Assembly: GCA_026014905.1 (NCBI GenBank)
Contig: JAOZHK010000048.1
Coordinates: forward strand, 1-40,195
Source: Candidatus Bathyarchaeota archaeon
Lineage (GTDB): Archaea; Thermoproteota; Bathyarchaeia; RBG-16-48-13; GCA-020355125
Length of the DNA stretch: 40,195 nt
Direction of reading: 5' to 3'
Shown in pieces: positions 12,686 to 21,633 of this stretch. The position numbers and the translations under genes were made by a program. Every line of letters begins with the position of its first letter. Position 1 is the stretch's first letter. The notes beneath the pieces were generated by a model. That model was given only the letters and a program-made list of their open reading frames with translations, ran no database searches and had not been told where the DNA came from.

Positions 12686-14116
12686 TTATGTGGCTTTGAG
12701 AAGTTGTTGGAGTTGCTGGATGGCTGAAGCGGGGAGGGCAAAGCCCAATTCAGTGAGAATCTGGATGGGAGCAGGAAATAGATCTCCAAAGATGGCTTGC
12801 ATTTGAGGGCTATGTTGGAGATAAGTTGGATCTGTCTGTTCGATCTGCTCTAGATGAATCTGTTGCTGCTTATGAAGGGCTAAGCCTCTTTGGTACAGCT
12901 GTTGAATCTGCTGCTTGAGAGCTGGACTGGAGTGATCTTGGTAGATTGCGAGTAGGCTCCTGATATGCTGGACTATGACTTGTTGCTGCAGGTAAATGGC
13001 TGTGAGCTGCTGTTTATAACTGGATCTCTGCAGGTGGAGGAGCTGCTCTTGCAAGGTGTGAAGCTGCTGGCCCTGTCCCACATTTTGTTTTTGTAGGGTG
13101 TACAAACTTGTCTTGAGCGCGTGGATCTCTTGGGTTTGCTGATGCATTTGTGCTTGAAGATCTTGCTGGTTCTGAGATAAACTGATGAGTTGCACTTGGG
13201 GATACACTTTTTGTTTATAGTGTTGTAACACTCTTTTTACTAATCCTGTGCTGTAAGTTAGGTCTGAGTAATTGATTTTCTTGCCTATAATGAGTTTGGC
13301 AAACTTGGTGTCTACACTGGCTTCAGCTATGGTGAACATGAATTTTCTGAAGGAATGAAATCTGATTCTTCCTGTAGGTATGATCCCTGCTTTCTCTGCT
13401 AAAGATTTCAGCCAGTCATTGATTCCCTGTGGAGTTCTGGTGGTCCATAAGTATTCTTGAGAACTGGGTATGGTGGAAAGGTATTTGGTGAGGTCTTCTA
13501 CAGCTTCTGGTGTGAGGACTCCCACAGCCATAACACTGTGCTTTCTGGTCTTGATTCTATCTGTGGTAAAAGCCACAAAGCCATCTGCATCTACTTTTTG
13601 TAGTTCTCTTTTGATGTCCTTGACTTTGAGGGCTAGAAAGTCTGAGACTCCCCATCCTAAGAGAGCTGTGGAAATTCTTGCTTTGCCTTCCCAACTGGCT
13701 ATGGCATGCATGGCTCGAAGATCTGCTAAGGTGAGTTCATGTTCTCCTACAGCTAATTCTGGGGAAGGGATGGTTCCTCTGGGGAGTTTAATGGAAACAC
13801 CACATTCAAAGCTGAAGAAAGACTTGACGCTTCCCATATAACTGACAACTGTATTATTCTTCATGTCAGAGAGGCTGGCACAATACTTGGTGAGAATATC
13901 CCTGTACTTGTCTAGGAAGTCAGTACCTAGAGTTTTGAAGTCTTGATAAATGGCATCATCTACTGCTTCTGGCGGGTATGCAAAGTAAGGTTGCCCAGTG
14001 AGTGGGTTAATCTCTGTACAGCACCAGTGGGCAAACATCATCCACCTTCTTCTATGAAGACTTTTGGTCTGCTTGTTACTGATCTTACTTAGCCAGTTTT
14101 GAAGTCTTGTACCCAT
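12686..14116 (-). CDS. Tyrosine-recombinase-like protein with Gln-rich coiled-coil tail
   Basis: 476 residues. Residues 1-130 resemble an alpha-helical core-binding domain. Residues 130-310 resemble a tyrosine recombinase: VSDFLALKVKDI (box I region), a lysine near 189-192, FHSFRKFMF (H254-x-x-R257) and LTYSTGLVKRVLQHY with candidate nucleophile Y288. The box I arginine is not where expected: the usual GLRxSE reads GWGVSD, with Gly156 in its place. Residues about 310-445 are a Gln-rich coiled coil, unusual for the family. The protein may be a divergent archaeal integrase or a catalytically dead DNA-binding relative. Element ends were not found. Confidence 0.65.
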   Translation of the reverse strand: MGTRLQNWLSKISNKQTKSLHRRRWMMFAHWCCTEINPLTGQPYFAYPPEAVDDAIYQDFKTLGTDFLDKYRDILTKYCASLSDMKNNTVVSYMGSVKSFFSFECGVSIKLPRGTIPSPELAVGEHELTLADLRAMHAIASWEGKARISTALLGWGVSDFLALKVKDIKRELQKVDADGFVAFTTDRIKTRKHSVMAVGVLTPEAVEDLTKYLSTIPSSQEYLWTTRTPQGINDWLKSLAEKAGIIPTGRIRFHSFRKFMFTIAEASVDTKFAKLIIGKKINYSDLTYSTGLVKRVLQHYKQKVYPQVQLISLSQNQQDLQAQMHQQTQEIHALKTSLYTLQKQNVGQGQQLHTLQEQLLHLQRSSYKQQLTAIYLQQQVIVQHIRSLLAIYQDHSSPALKQQIQQLYQRGLALHKQQQIHLEQIEQTDPTYLQHSPQMQAIFGDLFPAPIQILTELGFALPASAIQQLQQLLKAT

Positions 14117-14272
14117 GCTGATCCTAGGCTTGTAGTAGGCTAGAGTATATGGTGCTTGTGAACATCACTTAGAGAGACTGATTATAGACAAAAATGAAAC
14201 ATATTCTTGGATTAAATCTTTATATCAACTTGAAGTCTTATCGTTTATAATGATCTATTGAGAGGTTTTACA

Positions 14273-16114
14273 ATGTCGCAACGAAAAGTGAAAGGATATG
14301 CGGGAAAGTTTCTGAAAGTGAACATGGAGCACGGTGAATGCAATGATATCAGCTTTGACGAATCTGTTCTGCGACAGTATATTGGAGGCACCGGTTTAGG
14401 ATCAAAGATACTTTATGATGAAGTGTCGCCAGAACTTGATTGGTCTCATCCTGAGAATCGCTTCATTATAGCTTCGGGCCCTCTTGGAGGCACATCGATT
14501 GGAGGCTCAGGAACAATCTCCGTCATTACCAAAGGTGCGTTAACTAATGGAGCTACGGCAACCCAAGCAAATGGCTATTTGGGAGCGTTCTTAAAGTTCT
14601 CAGGGTATGATGGGATTATCGTACAGGGGGCTGCTCAACGATGGATGTATCTCCTTATTAATGACGGTCAAGCTGAGTTACGTGATGCAAGTCACCTACT
14701 AAGGAAAGACACGTATGAAACCACTGATTTGATTAAAACAGGGTTGAATAAAAAAGATCTACAGATGAGTGTGGCATCAATCGGACCCGCGGGCGAAACA
14801 CTCGTACGTTTTGCAGGCGTTTTTGTTGATAAGGGACACGCGGCAGCTCATAATGGAACAGGTGCCGTTATGGGATCCAAAAAGCTAAAAGCGATCGCAG
14901 TGACACGGGGACATCAAAAAGTGCTCCAACATGATACTGAGACACTCCGAGCAATTAGCTCAAAACTTTATGAAAATGTAAAAACGTTTTCAGGAACAGT
15001 CGGTGGGGTCTATAGAAGTCAGAATTCGGGGCGAGGTACTCTCCCTATCAAGAATTACACGACAAATCTTTGGGATATTTCAGAAAAGGAATTGTTTGGA
15101 TTTAGTGAAGAGTATATTCGAAAGACTTTTGACCCTCAACCCCATCCGTGCTGGGCTTGTCGATTGAACCATGCAACCATGATGCGTGTAACCTACGGTC
15201 CATATGAAGGAACTGTTGTGGAAGAACCAGAATATGAGCAACTGGCAGCGTGGGGCCCCGTCATAGATGTGAAAGATGTCGATGCAGCGTTTATGCTCTC
15301 AGCGATAACCGATCAATTAGGCATGGATAATAATGAATCCGGGTGGCTAATTGGGTGGATTATGGAATGTTATGAGCGGGGTCTCATTCAGCTCAATGAA
15401 CTCGATGGTTTGGAGCCTAAGTGGGGTGATCCTGAAGCTGTGAAACAGTTATTGCATATGATTGCTCATCGAAATGGCTGTGGAGACTTCTTTGCTCAAG
15501 GCGTGATGCGAGCATCACAGCAGAAAGGAGGCGAGGCCGCTGCCGCAGCAATTTATACGATGAAAGGAAACACTCCACGTGGGCACGATCACCGCACACG
15601 ATGGAAAGAGATGTTCGATACGTGCACATCAAACACGGGCACCCTAGAAACAGCCACTTACGTCACGACGCCAGAACTTAGTGGACCTGGATACCCTGTT
15701 GAGGTCTCAACTTATGAAGCAACCGCGAAAGGCTTGATGGTGTTTGAGGATTCACTAGGAACGTGTCGCTTCAACACTCGTACCAACATGCCGCTCTTAA
15801 CCGATGCAGTGAACGCTGTCACTGGCTGGGAGATGACTCAAGAAGAAGCCCGAACAATGGGATTACGCTCCGTGAATCTGATGCGTGCGTTCAATATTCG
15901 CGTAGGAATCACCCGAGACCATGATCGCCCCTCAACACGCTATGGATCGACTCCCCTCGATGGACCAACTAAAGGAGTCGGTATCCAGCCACATTGGGAT
16001 GCAATGATCGATAATTACTATCAGATCTTAGGTTGGGACATCGAAACAGGGAAGCCTCTCAAATCAACACTCCGCACGCTAGGGCTTGATCATGTTATCA
16101 ATGACATCTGGTAA
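14273..16114 (+). CDS. Aldehyde ferredoxin oxidoreductase (AOR family)
   Basis: 613 residues from the ATG at 14273, with GAGGT 7 bp upstream. The family oxidises aldehydes to acids using a tungsten or molybdenum bis-pterin cofactor and passes electrons to ferredoxin. N-terminal YIGGTGLGSKILYDE, SGPLGGT and SVASIGPAGE are typical. The 4Fe-4S ligands normally follow CxxCxxxC plus a distant Cys. Here they are C293, C296, then His300 (CWACRLNH), and C498 (SLGTCRF). The His substitution is notable; the cluster may be His-ligated or altered. The substrate cannot be named. The gene is divergent from the recombinase gene. Confidence 0.85.
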   Translation: MSQRKVKGYAGKFLKVNMEHGECNDISFDESVLRQYIGGTGLGSKILYDEVSPELDWSHPENRFIIASGPLGGTSIGGSGTISVITKGALTNGATATQANGYLGAFLKFSGYDGIIVQGAAQRWMYLLINDGQAELRDASHLLRKDTYETTDLIKTGLNKKDLQMSVASIGPAGETLVRFAGVFVDKGHAAAHNGTGAVMGSKKLKAIAVTRGHQKVLQHDTETLRAISSKLYENVKTFSGTVGGVYRSQNSGRGTLPIKNYTTNLWDISEKELFGFSEEYIRKTFDPQPHPCWACRLNHATMMRVTYGPYEGTVVEEPEYEQLAAWGPVIDVKDVDAAFMLSAITDQLGMDNNESGWLIGWIMECYERGLIQLNELDGLEPKWGDPEAVKQLLHMIAHRNGCGDFFAQGVMRASQQKGGEAAAAAIYTMKGNTPRGHDHRTRWKEMFDTCTSNTGTLETATYVTTPELSGPGYPVEVSTYEATAKGLMVFEDSLGTCRFNTRTNMPLLTDAVNAVTGWEMTQEEARTMGLRSVNLMRAFNIRVGITRDHDRPSTRYGSTPLDGPTKGVGIQPHWDAMIDNYYQILGWDIETGKPLKSTLRTLGLDHVINDIW

Positions 16115-16139
16115 ACTTAAGCGTGCTCAGGGCTTGGTC

Positions 16140-16152
16140 TTCCCTTTTTTTC
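16140..16152 (+). terminator. T-run after the AOR gene
   Basis: CCCTTTTTTCTTG lies 26 bp after the AOR stop; T-runs are the usual archaeal termination signal. Confidence 0.35.
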
Positions 16153-16235
16153 TTGCCTCTTGATTTGCAGCCCAGCCCTAGGCATTCACATCCTTCATAT
16201 ACTTCACGATATACACAATGGATGACCATTAATTG

Positions 16236-16772
16236 ATGAAGCAAGTCACTGATCAACAACGTCAATGGCTTCTCCTACTTGAAGCAGCTCTTTATGCGTC
16301 GGGAAAACCGATGGATATAAAGACGCTTGGATCATTTATTGGATTAAAATCACAGGATACCATTCGAGAGTTATTGCGTACCCTCGCGCGACGCTATCGC
16401 GAATACAATGGCTCTCTTGAGATCATCGAATTAGAACAAGACCGTTTTGTCCTCCAATTACAGCCACAATACGTACCCAAAGTTCAGAGATTATCAATAA
16501 AACGACGCCTCACGCGCGGTCCATTAACAACTCTAGCTTACATCGCGTATAATCAACCGGTAGCTCAGTCAAAAGTTGTTGCAGTACGTGGGAGCCACGC
16601 CTATCGACACATCCGTCTACTCGAAGCCCGAAAACTCATTTCAACACAAGAACTCGGAAAAACGAAAATCCTGCGTGTTACTGATGATTTCCTCGATCAT
16701 TTCAACTTGAGTCGGAACCGAACATTAATGAGGCGGCAATTACGCGCCTTATTCAAAACGCCGAATGATTGA
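16236..16772 (+). CDS. scpB: ScpB-like segregation/condensation protein
   Basis: 178 residues. The pattern LLLEAALYASGKPMDIKTL, then IRELLRTLARRYREY and GPLTTLAYIAYNQPV followed by RGSHAYRHIRLLEARKLI, is the double winged-helix of ScpB, which with ScpA (kleisin) bridges the SMC ring in chromosome condensation. No scpA or smc gene is in the window. The start is the ATG at 16236 (a TTG lies one codon earlier), with TATA-like sequence CATATACTTC about 30-40 bp upstream. Archaeal ScpB proteins are about this length. Confidence 0.8.
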   Translation: MKQVTDQQRQWLLLLEAALYASGKPMDIKTLGSFIGLKSQDTIRELLRTLARRYREYNGSLEIIELEQDRFVLQLQPQYVPKVQRLSIKRRLTRGPLTTLAYIAYNQPVAQSKVVAVRGSHAYRHIRLLEARKLISTQELGKTKILRVTDDFLDHFNLSRNRTLMRRQLRALFKTPND

Positions 16773-16811
16773 ACGAAGATTTAGTTGACGGGCGTGTGTA
16801 GTAGATTGTAG

Positions 16812-16828
16812 CTGCGTGTTCAACGCAG
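16812..16828 (+). terminator. Hairpin downstream of scpB
   Basis: CTGCGT and ACGCAG form a 6-bp stem with a 5-base loop, about 40 bp after the scpB stop, followed by AT-rich sequence. Confidence 0.35.
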
Positions 16829-16944
16829 ATTAATGATTATTATTTGCCCCCCTCATTAGTTCGGGTGTTTAATTGAAAAATTACTACACTGTAAATTGAA
16901 TTTAAATATTACATAAAAGTAATTATAATTAAGGTTCTAGTACG

Positions 16945-17483
16945 GTGAAAACAGGTAAAACGCTGCTTCAGTTCACTGCGAAAGATGATCAGGAAGTGAT
17001 ACGCGCGCGCCTGAGGGTCGACGCGGCGGAGGGGGTCAAGCCAATGCAGCTAAGATCTGGGGTTTATCACCTCAAGAATACGTTCAGAAAGCCGATCCCT
17101 GGCCACTGAATCCGAAAGGTGAATTGATGCTCGGTTTAAAGATTGAAGACCGTCACTGTCTAGCTCAAGCGAACGAAATCGCAGCTACTCCCGGTATTGC
17201 ATTTGCAGAGTGGGGGCCAGGAGACATGGGGATGTCTTTTGGATACTTCAATGCGCATGATCCCCCTTATCCTCCATCAATGGAGACAGCGCGGCAAACT
17301 GTGAAGACAGCGTGTGATCGCGCAGGAATCGCGTTTTGCTGTGGTTGGTCTGATCGAACGATGACTGAGGAAGAACGAATCCATTTTCTTATCAAGGACA
17401 TTGGAGCGAAGATTATTGGGGCTCCAAATCGAACCTTCGCAGATCTGGGTCGGCAATTCACTAAGCGCATCATGCCTGTTTAA
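16945..17483 (+). pseudogene. HpcH/HpaI aldolase-family gene, internally deleted and frameshifted at a (CG)n tract
   Basis: The downstream frame (from about 16990) encodes RRGGGGQANAAKIWGLSPQE, KADPWPLNPKGELMLGLKIED and PGIAFAEWGPGDMGMSFG, matching the C-terminal half of class II HpcH/HpaI aldolases. It has no start of its own before the CG tract. A GTG at 16945, about 30 bp after a TATA-like CATAAAAG, starts MKTGKTLLQFTAKDDQEVIRA and enters the tract two bases out of phase. Deleting one CG unit joins the frames as EVIRAPEGRRGGGGQA. Even so, roughly 100 N-terminal residues of the barrel are missing. Confidence 0.6.
17002..17010. repeat. (CG)n tract at the aldolase frame junction
   Basis: Nine alternating bases at the junction of two frames of the aldolase remnant. 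Confidence 0.85.
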
Positions 17484-17523
17484 TCGCATCACGGAGCAGC
17501 GATGGCTAGCTCGTAAACACGCA

Positions 17524-18006
17524 TTATAGTTTGTGAAACTCAACTGTATTGTTTCGGGTATCATAAATTGCACAGCTGATACTGCCAAATCGTCCCATTA
17601 ATTCTCCGGGGTTAACTAAGAGACAATCGTTAACTTCCCGACATTCGTGTTTATGGGTGTGTCCATAAAAAACAGCATCATATTTTCCAGATAACGCGAG
17701 AGTTTCCGCAATGTTGGGATAATGAATTACGGCAATTTTCTTATTATCGAGCTCAAGCTCAGCGAAATCTCCATGGAGATACACGTGTTCTTCAATGCAG
17801 ATCTTTGTGGTGAGATGTCGATCGTTGATGTTCCCAAACACGATATGGATATCGCCTTTGAAACTGGTCAATTCACGAATCATGAATGGAGCACAATAGT
17901 CACCACAGTGAATCATAGCGTCGACGTTTATCTTTTGAAAGAGCTTGATAGCGAGTTGAAGGTGATCAATACGGTCGTGGCTATCGCTGATTATGCCTAT
18001 CTTCAT
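17524..18006 (-). CDS. MJ0936/YfcE-like metallophosphoesterase
   Basis: 160 residues from the ATG at 18006 (MKIGIISDSHDR). The di-metal motifs are complete: D8-x-H10, GD at 35-36 (HCGDY), GN at 58-59 (FGNIND), then AVIHY and YGHTHKHE. This size and pattern match the small archaeal phosphodiesterases of the MJ0936 type, which hydrolyse phosphodiester bonds with Mn or Ni in vitro; the physiological substrate is unknown. An alternative start five codons upstream (18021) is less typical. It converges with the aldolase remnant. Confidence 0.85.
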   Translation of the reverse strand: MKIGIISDSHDRIDHLQLAIKLFQKINVDAMIHCGDYCAPFMIRELTSFKGDIHIVFGNINDRHLTTKICIEEHVYLHGDFAELELDNKKIAVIHYPNIAETLALSGKYDAVFYGHTHKHECREVNDCLLVNPGELMGRFGSISCAIYDTRNNTVEFHKL

Positions 18007-18126
18007 GATTTCTTTCCTCATTTCCTCTCTTGTTAACCATCTATATAACTCTTTGAATCAATAAGCGGGCCAGTAAGTCTTACGCTTGAGTAACATTTTT
18101 TTGTTTTAGCTTAATCAACTTCTGTC

Positions 18127-18765
18127 ATGGATCCTCTTCTCCACGTTACTCGCATAGCACAGCAATATTTTAAAGACGCAAAAGGAAGCCATGATTGGGA
18201 TCACACAAATCGCGTACTTAAACTCTGCATTCACATTGGATCCAAGGAACATGCGGATCTTGAGATTTTACGTTATGCCGCAATTTTACATGATATTGGA
18301 CGAAAGGCTCAAGACCAATCAAATGGAAACCTGTGCCATGCTGAACTCAGTACTCGTTTAGCCCGATCGATCCTTGAAAAATTTCAAATAGATCCCGTAA
18401 AAATCGAGAAAATTCTTCATTGTATCGAATCCCATAGATATCGAGGACACATTACTCCTAACTCCAAAGAAGCTCATATCCTCTTCGATGCAGATAAACT
18501 GGATTCGATAGGAGCTGTAGGTATAGGCCGAGCGTTCCTATTTGCTGGTGAGGTTGGAGCGAGATTACATAATCCACATGTTGATCTAGACAAATCAAAA
18601 CCATACACACGAGAAGACACCGCATTCAGAGAATATCAAGTCAAACTTCGTAACGTTCGAGACCGAATATTAACCAAGGAGGGAAAAAGGATCGCAAATG
18701 AAAGACATCGGTTTATGGTTGAATATTTCAACCGACTGAATAAAGAAGTTGAAGGTGAACTATAG
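18127..18765 (+). CDS. HD-domain phosphohydrolase (YedJ/YpgQ-like)
   Basis: 212 residues. Metal-binding residues of the HD fold are visible: the HDWDH segment (residues 22-26), HD at 55-56 (AILHDIGR), CIESHRYRG and DADKLD (121-126). The KLDSIGAVGIGRAF segment and C-terminal helices match the YedJ/YpgQ group, members of which cleave nucleotides or pyrophosphate bonds. The exact substrate is unknown. ATG start; a T-rich stretch lies upstream. It is followed by the desulfhydrase gene with a 126-bp gap that has its own SD. Confidence 0.8.
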   Translation: MDPLLHVTRIAQQYFKDAKGSHDWDHTNRVLKLCIHIGSKEHADLEILRYAAILHDIGRKAQDQSNGNLCHAELSTRLARSILEKFQIDPVKIEKILHCIESHRYRGHITPNSKEAHILFDADKLDSIGAVGIGRAFLFAGEVGARLHNPHVDLDKSKPYTREDTAFREYQVKLRNVRDRILTKEGKRIANERHRFMVEYFNRLNKEVEGEL

Positions 18766-18891
18766 CTTACGTCGTCGTAGACAGATTTCGCTTAGCGAGC
18801 CTCCAACAAGTGCTTCATATTTGGAAATTGAAAATTTTATTCTCCCATAAACTATTAATGGGGTTCTAGGCACAAATGAAGGTGATTCATC

Positions 18892-19938
18892 ATGCAGATA
18901 GCTAAGTTACCTAGAGTACAATTAGCATCTCTCCCTACTCCCTTACAGCTAATGCCACGACTTACAGAGAAATTAGGGGGGCCTCAACTCTACATTAAAC
19001 GTGATGACTTAACTGGATTAGCTTTTGGTGGTAACAAACTGCGAAAATTGGAGTTCCTCTTAGGTGAGGCCTGTGCACAAAAGGCTGATATCATTCTCTC
19101 AGGAGTACAAGGATTTCAATCAAACCATCTCTGTCAAACTGCAGCTGCCGCGAAAAAACTTGGAATGGATGTAATACTGGTAAAAACGGGGCCTCACGAT
19201 GATTATGACCCACCAGAATATGACGGAAACCACCTCCTACAATACATGCTAGGTGCTGAGATACGTGTATACCGTCCTGAACACGCTCCAAAACTAGAAG
19301 ATATCGCAAATGAGCTGAAAGCACAAGGACGAACACCTTACATCATTTCCCAAGCAGGATCAACTCCTCTTGGAACCATTGGGTATGCTAATACTGTCCG
19401 AGAACTTCTTGACCAAACCACTCAGATGCGGATTCATGCTGATTATATCATACATGCAACCGGTTCCGGTGGGACGCAAGCAGGCTTGGTTCTCGGAGCA
19501 AAGGCTTTGAACACTGGCATAAAGATTCTCGGCGTGAGTGTCACCGATCCTACTAGAACGGAAACCTCAATTCAGCGAGTAACTAATCTCGCGGTGGATG
19601 CTGCAAAACTTCTTGATATCCAATTATCCCTTAACAGCAGCGATGTCACAATTCTTGACAATTATGCCCGCAAGGGTTATGGCGTTGTCGACGAAAACAA
19701 GATTTTGGCAATCCAACTTTTGGCACAAACTGAAGGTATCTTCGTAGACCCTGTGTACTCAGGTACAGCTCTGGCAGGCTTAATCGATTTAATCCGAAAG
19801 GGCCATTTGACTAAGGAACATCGAGTCATCTTTCTTCATACCGGTGGAAACGTCGCACTTTTTCCATACAGGAATCCAATCACATCTATCCTGAAACAGG
19901 ATCACCCTACCTGGATCACTCCACCATGGTCGAGTTAA
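18892..19938 (+). CDS. D-cysteine desulfhydrase / ACC deaminase family PLP enzyme
   Basis: 348 residues, usual for the family. PLP lysine K49 lies in FGGNKLRKLEF; then SGVQGFQSNHLCQTAAAAKKLG, ATGSGGTQAGLVLGAKAL and the C-terminal LHTGGNVALFPY are all characteristic. The family releases ammonia and, for D-cysteine, H2S and pyruvate; the related deaminase opens ACC. The two activities cannot be separated by eye. AAGGTGA lies 6-9 bp before the ATG. It faces the aminotransferase gene and the sulfur-carrier operon, so sulfide release from cysteine is a reasonable role. Confidence 0.85.
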   Translation: MQIAKLPRVQLASLPTPLQLMPRLTEKLGGPQLYIKRDDLTGLAFGGNKLRKLEFLLGEACAQKADIILSGVQGFQSNHLCQTAAAAKKLGMDVILVKTGPHDDYDPPEYDGNHLLQYMLGAEIRVYRPEHAPKLEDIANELKAQGRTPYIISQAGSTPLGTIGYANTVRELLDQTTQMRIHADYIIHATGSGGTQAGLVLGAKALNTGIKILGVSVTDPTRTETSIQRVTNLAVDAAKLLDIQLSLNSSDVTILDNYARKGYGVVDENKILAIQLLAQTEGIFVDPVYSGTALAGLIDLIRKGHLTKEHRVIFLHTGGNVALFPYRNPITSILKQDHPTWITPPWSS

Positions 19939-21143
19939 TTCTTCGAGTGCTGACTGTGTTTGACATAGTTTGCGATGCGTTGAATGCGCTCGAGGGCTAC
20001 TGTAAGTCGTGTTGGGCTCTCAGTTGAAAAAGCGAGCCGTAGCGCGCTCTGAGGATCTCCAAAGCCGGAACTATCTAAACACGCAACTCCCGTAAGTTCT
20101 AGCAGGGATTTACGAAATATTACTGAATCTATATTGTCAAGTGTTGGATAAACGTAGATGGCTCCTTCTGGTGTTGAACAATGAAAGTTATCGATTTCGT
20201 TTATTCCTTTAACGAGAAGATCACGTCTGAACGTGAATTCCTGTTTCATCTTTTCCCGTCGACTACGATATGTCTGCTCGTTATCAAGAATTAATTTGGC
20301 AGCTGCTTGTGTGGGTTGAGGTGGACAAGAGAAGAAATGCGTTTGGATTTTATGGATTTGATGGATGTATTCAGAGTTTGTGACTCCAAACCCAAGGCGT
20401 AATCCGGGAAGAGCGTGAGATTTTGAGAGGCTATCAATGACAGTGATCTGCCCTTCTTCGTAGAGATCAGGAAGTATAGAGAGAGCGCTCGGATTAGCGC
20501 CATTGTAGGTTAGAGTATGATAGACTTCATCAAATACAATCATAATAGATGTGTTGGCGACCAACTGACTGATTGTTCTGTAATCTTCTGGCGTGAGGAG
20601 GCTGCCGGTGGGGTTGTGGGGAGAATTCACTATAATTGCTTTTGTTTTAGACGTAATTGATCGTTCCAATTCACGATAATCAAGTTGATAACTGCGGGAA
20701 GAGTTAAGGGGTACTATGACTGCCTGAGCTCCAAGAAGTTGGATGACACCAAGATAGGAGGGAAAGAAAGGTTGAAAGCAGATGATTTCGTCACCGTTTC
20801 CGGGTTGAATACTGCAGCGTAGCACCGAAGTGAGTGCGCCTTTCGCACCTATAGAGACAAATACTTTCTGCGGATCGATATCAAGGCCATGAGCTCGTTG
20901 GGATAAATAGTGGCTGATGACTTCACGAACTTCAGGCTCTCCCAAGGGGTTGCCGTATCGTAATGATTTCTGTCCCGCCTCACAAATAATATCTTGAATA
21001 TTATGAACCAGAGGATACTGGACGTCACCGATAGATAGGTCAATCACGTCTAATCCTTCGCGACGAGCTGCATCAACATTTGGCTTAATATCGAAAGCCG
21101 CCTCACCTTGTATTGATAGTAAATCTAACGAAACTGTACTCAT
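19935..21143 (-). CDS. Class I/II aminotransferase
   Basis: 402 residues, a full fold-type I aminotransferase. Key positions: SIGAKGAL (100s), NSPHNPTGS with the substrate/PLP Asn, FDEVYHTL (Asp205), DSLSKSHALPGLRLGF with PLP lysine K241, and a C-terminal LRLAFS with the substrate carboxylate Arg. It is related to aspartate/alanine aminotransferases; donor and acceptor are not predictable. Its 3' end overlaps the convergent desulfhydrase stop by a few bases. It lies 77 bp downstream of the DsrE gene and could be co-transcribed with that operon. Confidence 0.85.
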   Translation of the reverse strand: MSTVSLDLLSIQGEAAFDIKPNVDAARREGLDVIDLSIGDVQYPLVHNIQDIICEAGQKSLRYGNPLGEPEVREVISHYLSQRAHGLDIDPQKVFVSIGAKGALTSVLRCSIQPGNGDEIICFQPFFPSYLGVIQLLGAQAVIVPLNSSRSYQLDYRELERSITSKTKAIIVNSPHNPTGSLLTPEDYRTISQLVANTSIMIVFDEVYHTLTYNGANPSALSILPDLYEEGQITVIDSLSKSHALPGLRLGFGVTNSEYIHQIHKIQTHFFSCPPQPTQAAAKLILDNEQTYRSRREKMKQEFTFRRDLLVKGINEIDNFHCSTPEGAIYVYPTLDNIDSVIFRKSLLELTGVACLDSSGFGDPQSALRLAFSTESPTRLTVALERIQRIANYVKHSQHSKN

Positions 21144-21219
21144 GGTTGCTATTCTTCATTCTTTAAGTGTTTTCAGTAACAAATTGCGCGCATCAAATCT
21201 AATGGATCGTTCGTTAAGA

Positions 21220-21633
21220 TCAAATGTAGACAAGGTCTGCGGATTCGGTTCGCTGTAAAAATGAGGCAATACCAAGGACGTCGTCCACTTCGTCGATCAT
21301 GTCTTCCTTAGCTATCTCATGGAGTGCCATAGCAGCTGTACAGGCATAGATTTTTCCACCAAATCCTTTAAGGTGTGATATCATCTCCGAGATCAGTGGG
21401 ATGGTTTTAGCGTCTCGCCCTGTTTGTATTTGGGCTCGGAGCCAACTCTCTGTTTCGTCACCAATGTTATCAGTTTGATCTTTAATCAATCGAATAATCG
21501 CTCCATAGGTGAAGAGAACATGAACTTGTGTGAATTGTGCGGCGGAGACGGCAGCTATTGACAGAGCATAAGCTACGCGGTCATAAGATGCGTTGTTGAT
21601 GATGAGAGCAAGATTTTTGTGTGACATTTTCAC
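21220..21633 (-). CDS. DsrE-family protein
   Basis: 137 residues. The fold is suggested by LALIINNASYDRVAYALSIA, VHVLFTYGAII and IYACTAAMALHEI, where Cys is the usual candidate sulfur-carrying residue. DsrE/TusD-like proteins relay persulfide sulfur. The GTG at 21633 overlaps the stop of the E1-like gene (GTGA), showing translational coupling; ATG at 21627 is the alternative. It is the last gene of the sulfur-carrier operon, fitting a sulfur relay role. Confidence 0.75.
   Translation of the reverse strand: MKMSHKNLALIINNASYDRVAYALSIAAVSAAQFTQVHVLFTYGAIIRLIKDQTDNIGDETESWLRAQIQTGRDAKTIPLISEMISHLKGFGGKIYACTAAMALHEIAKEDMIDEVDDVLGIASFLQRTESADLVYI

Noticed and set aside
12686..14116. Attachment sites for an integrated element
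   Set aside because: No direct repeat pair or tRNA gene flanking the recombinase-like gene could be found in the window.
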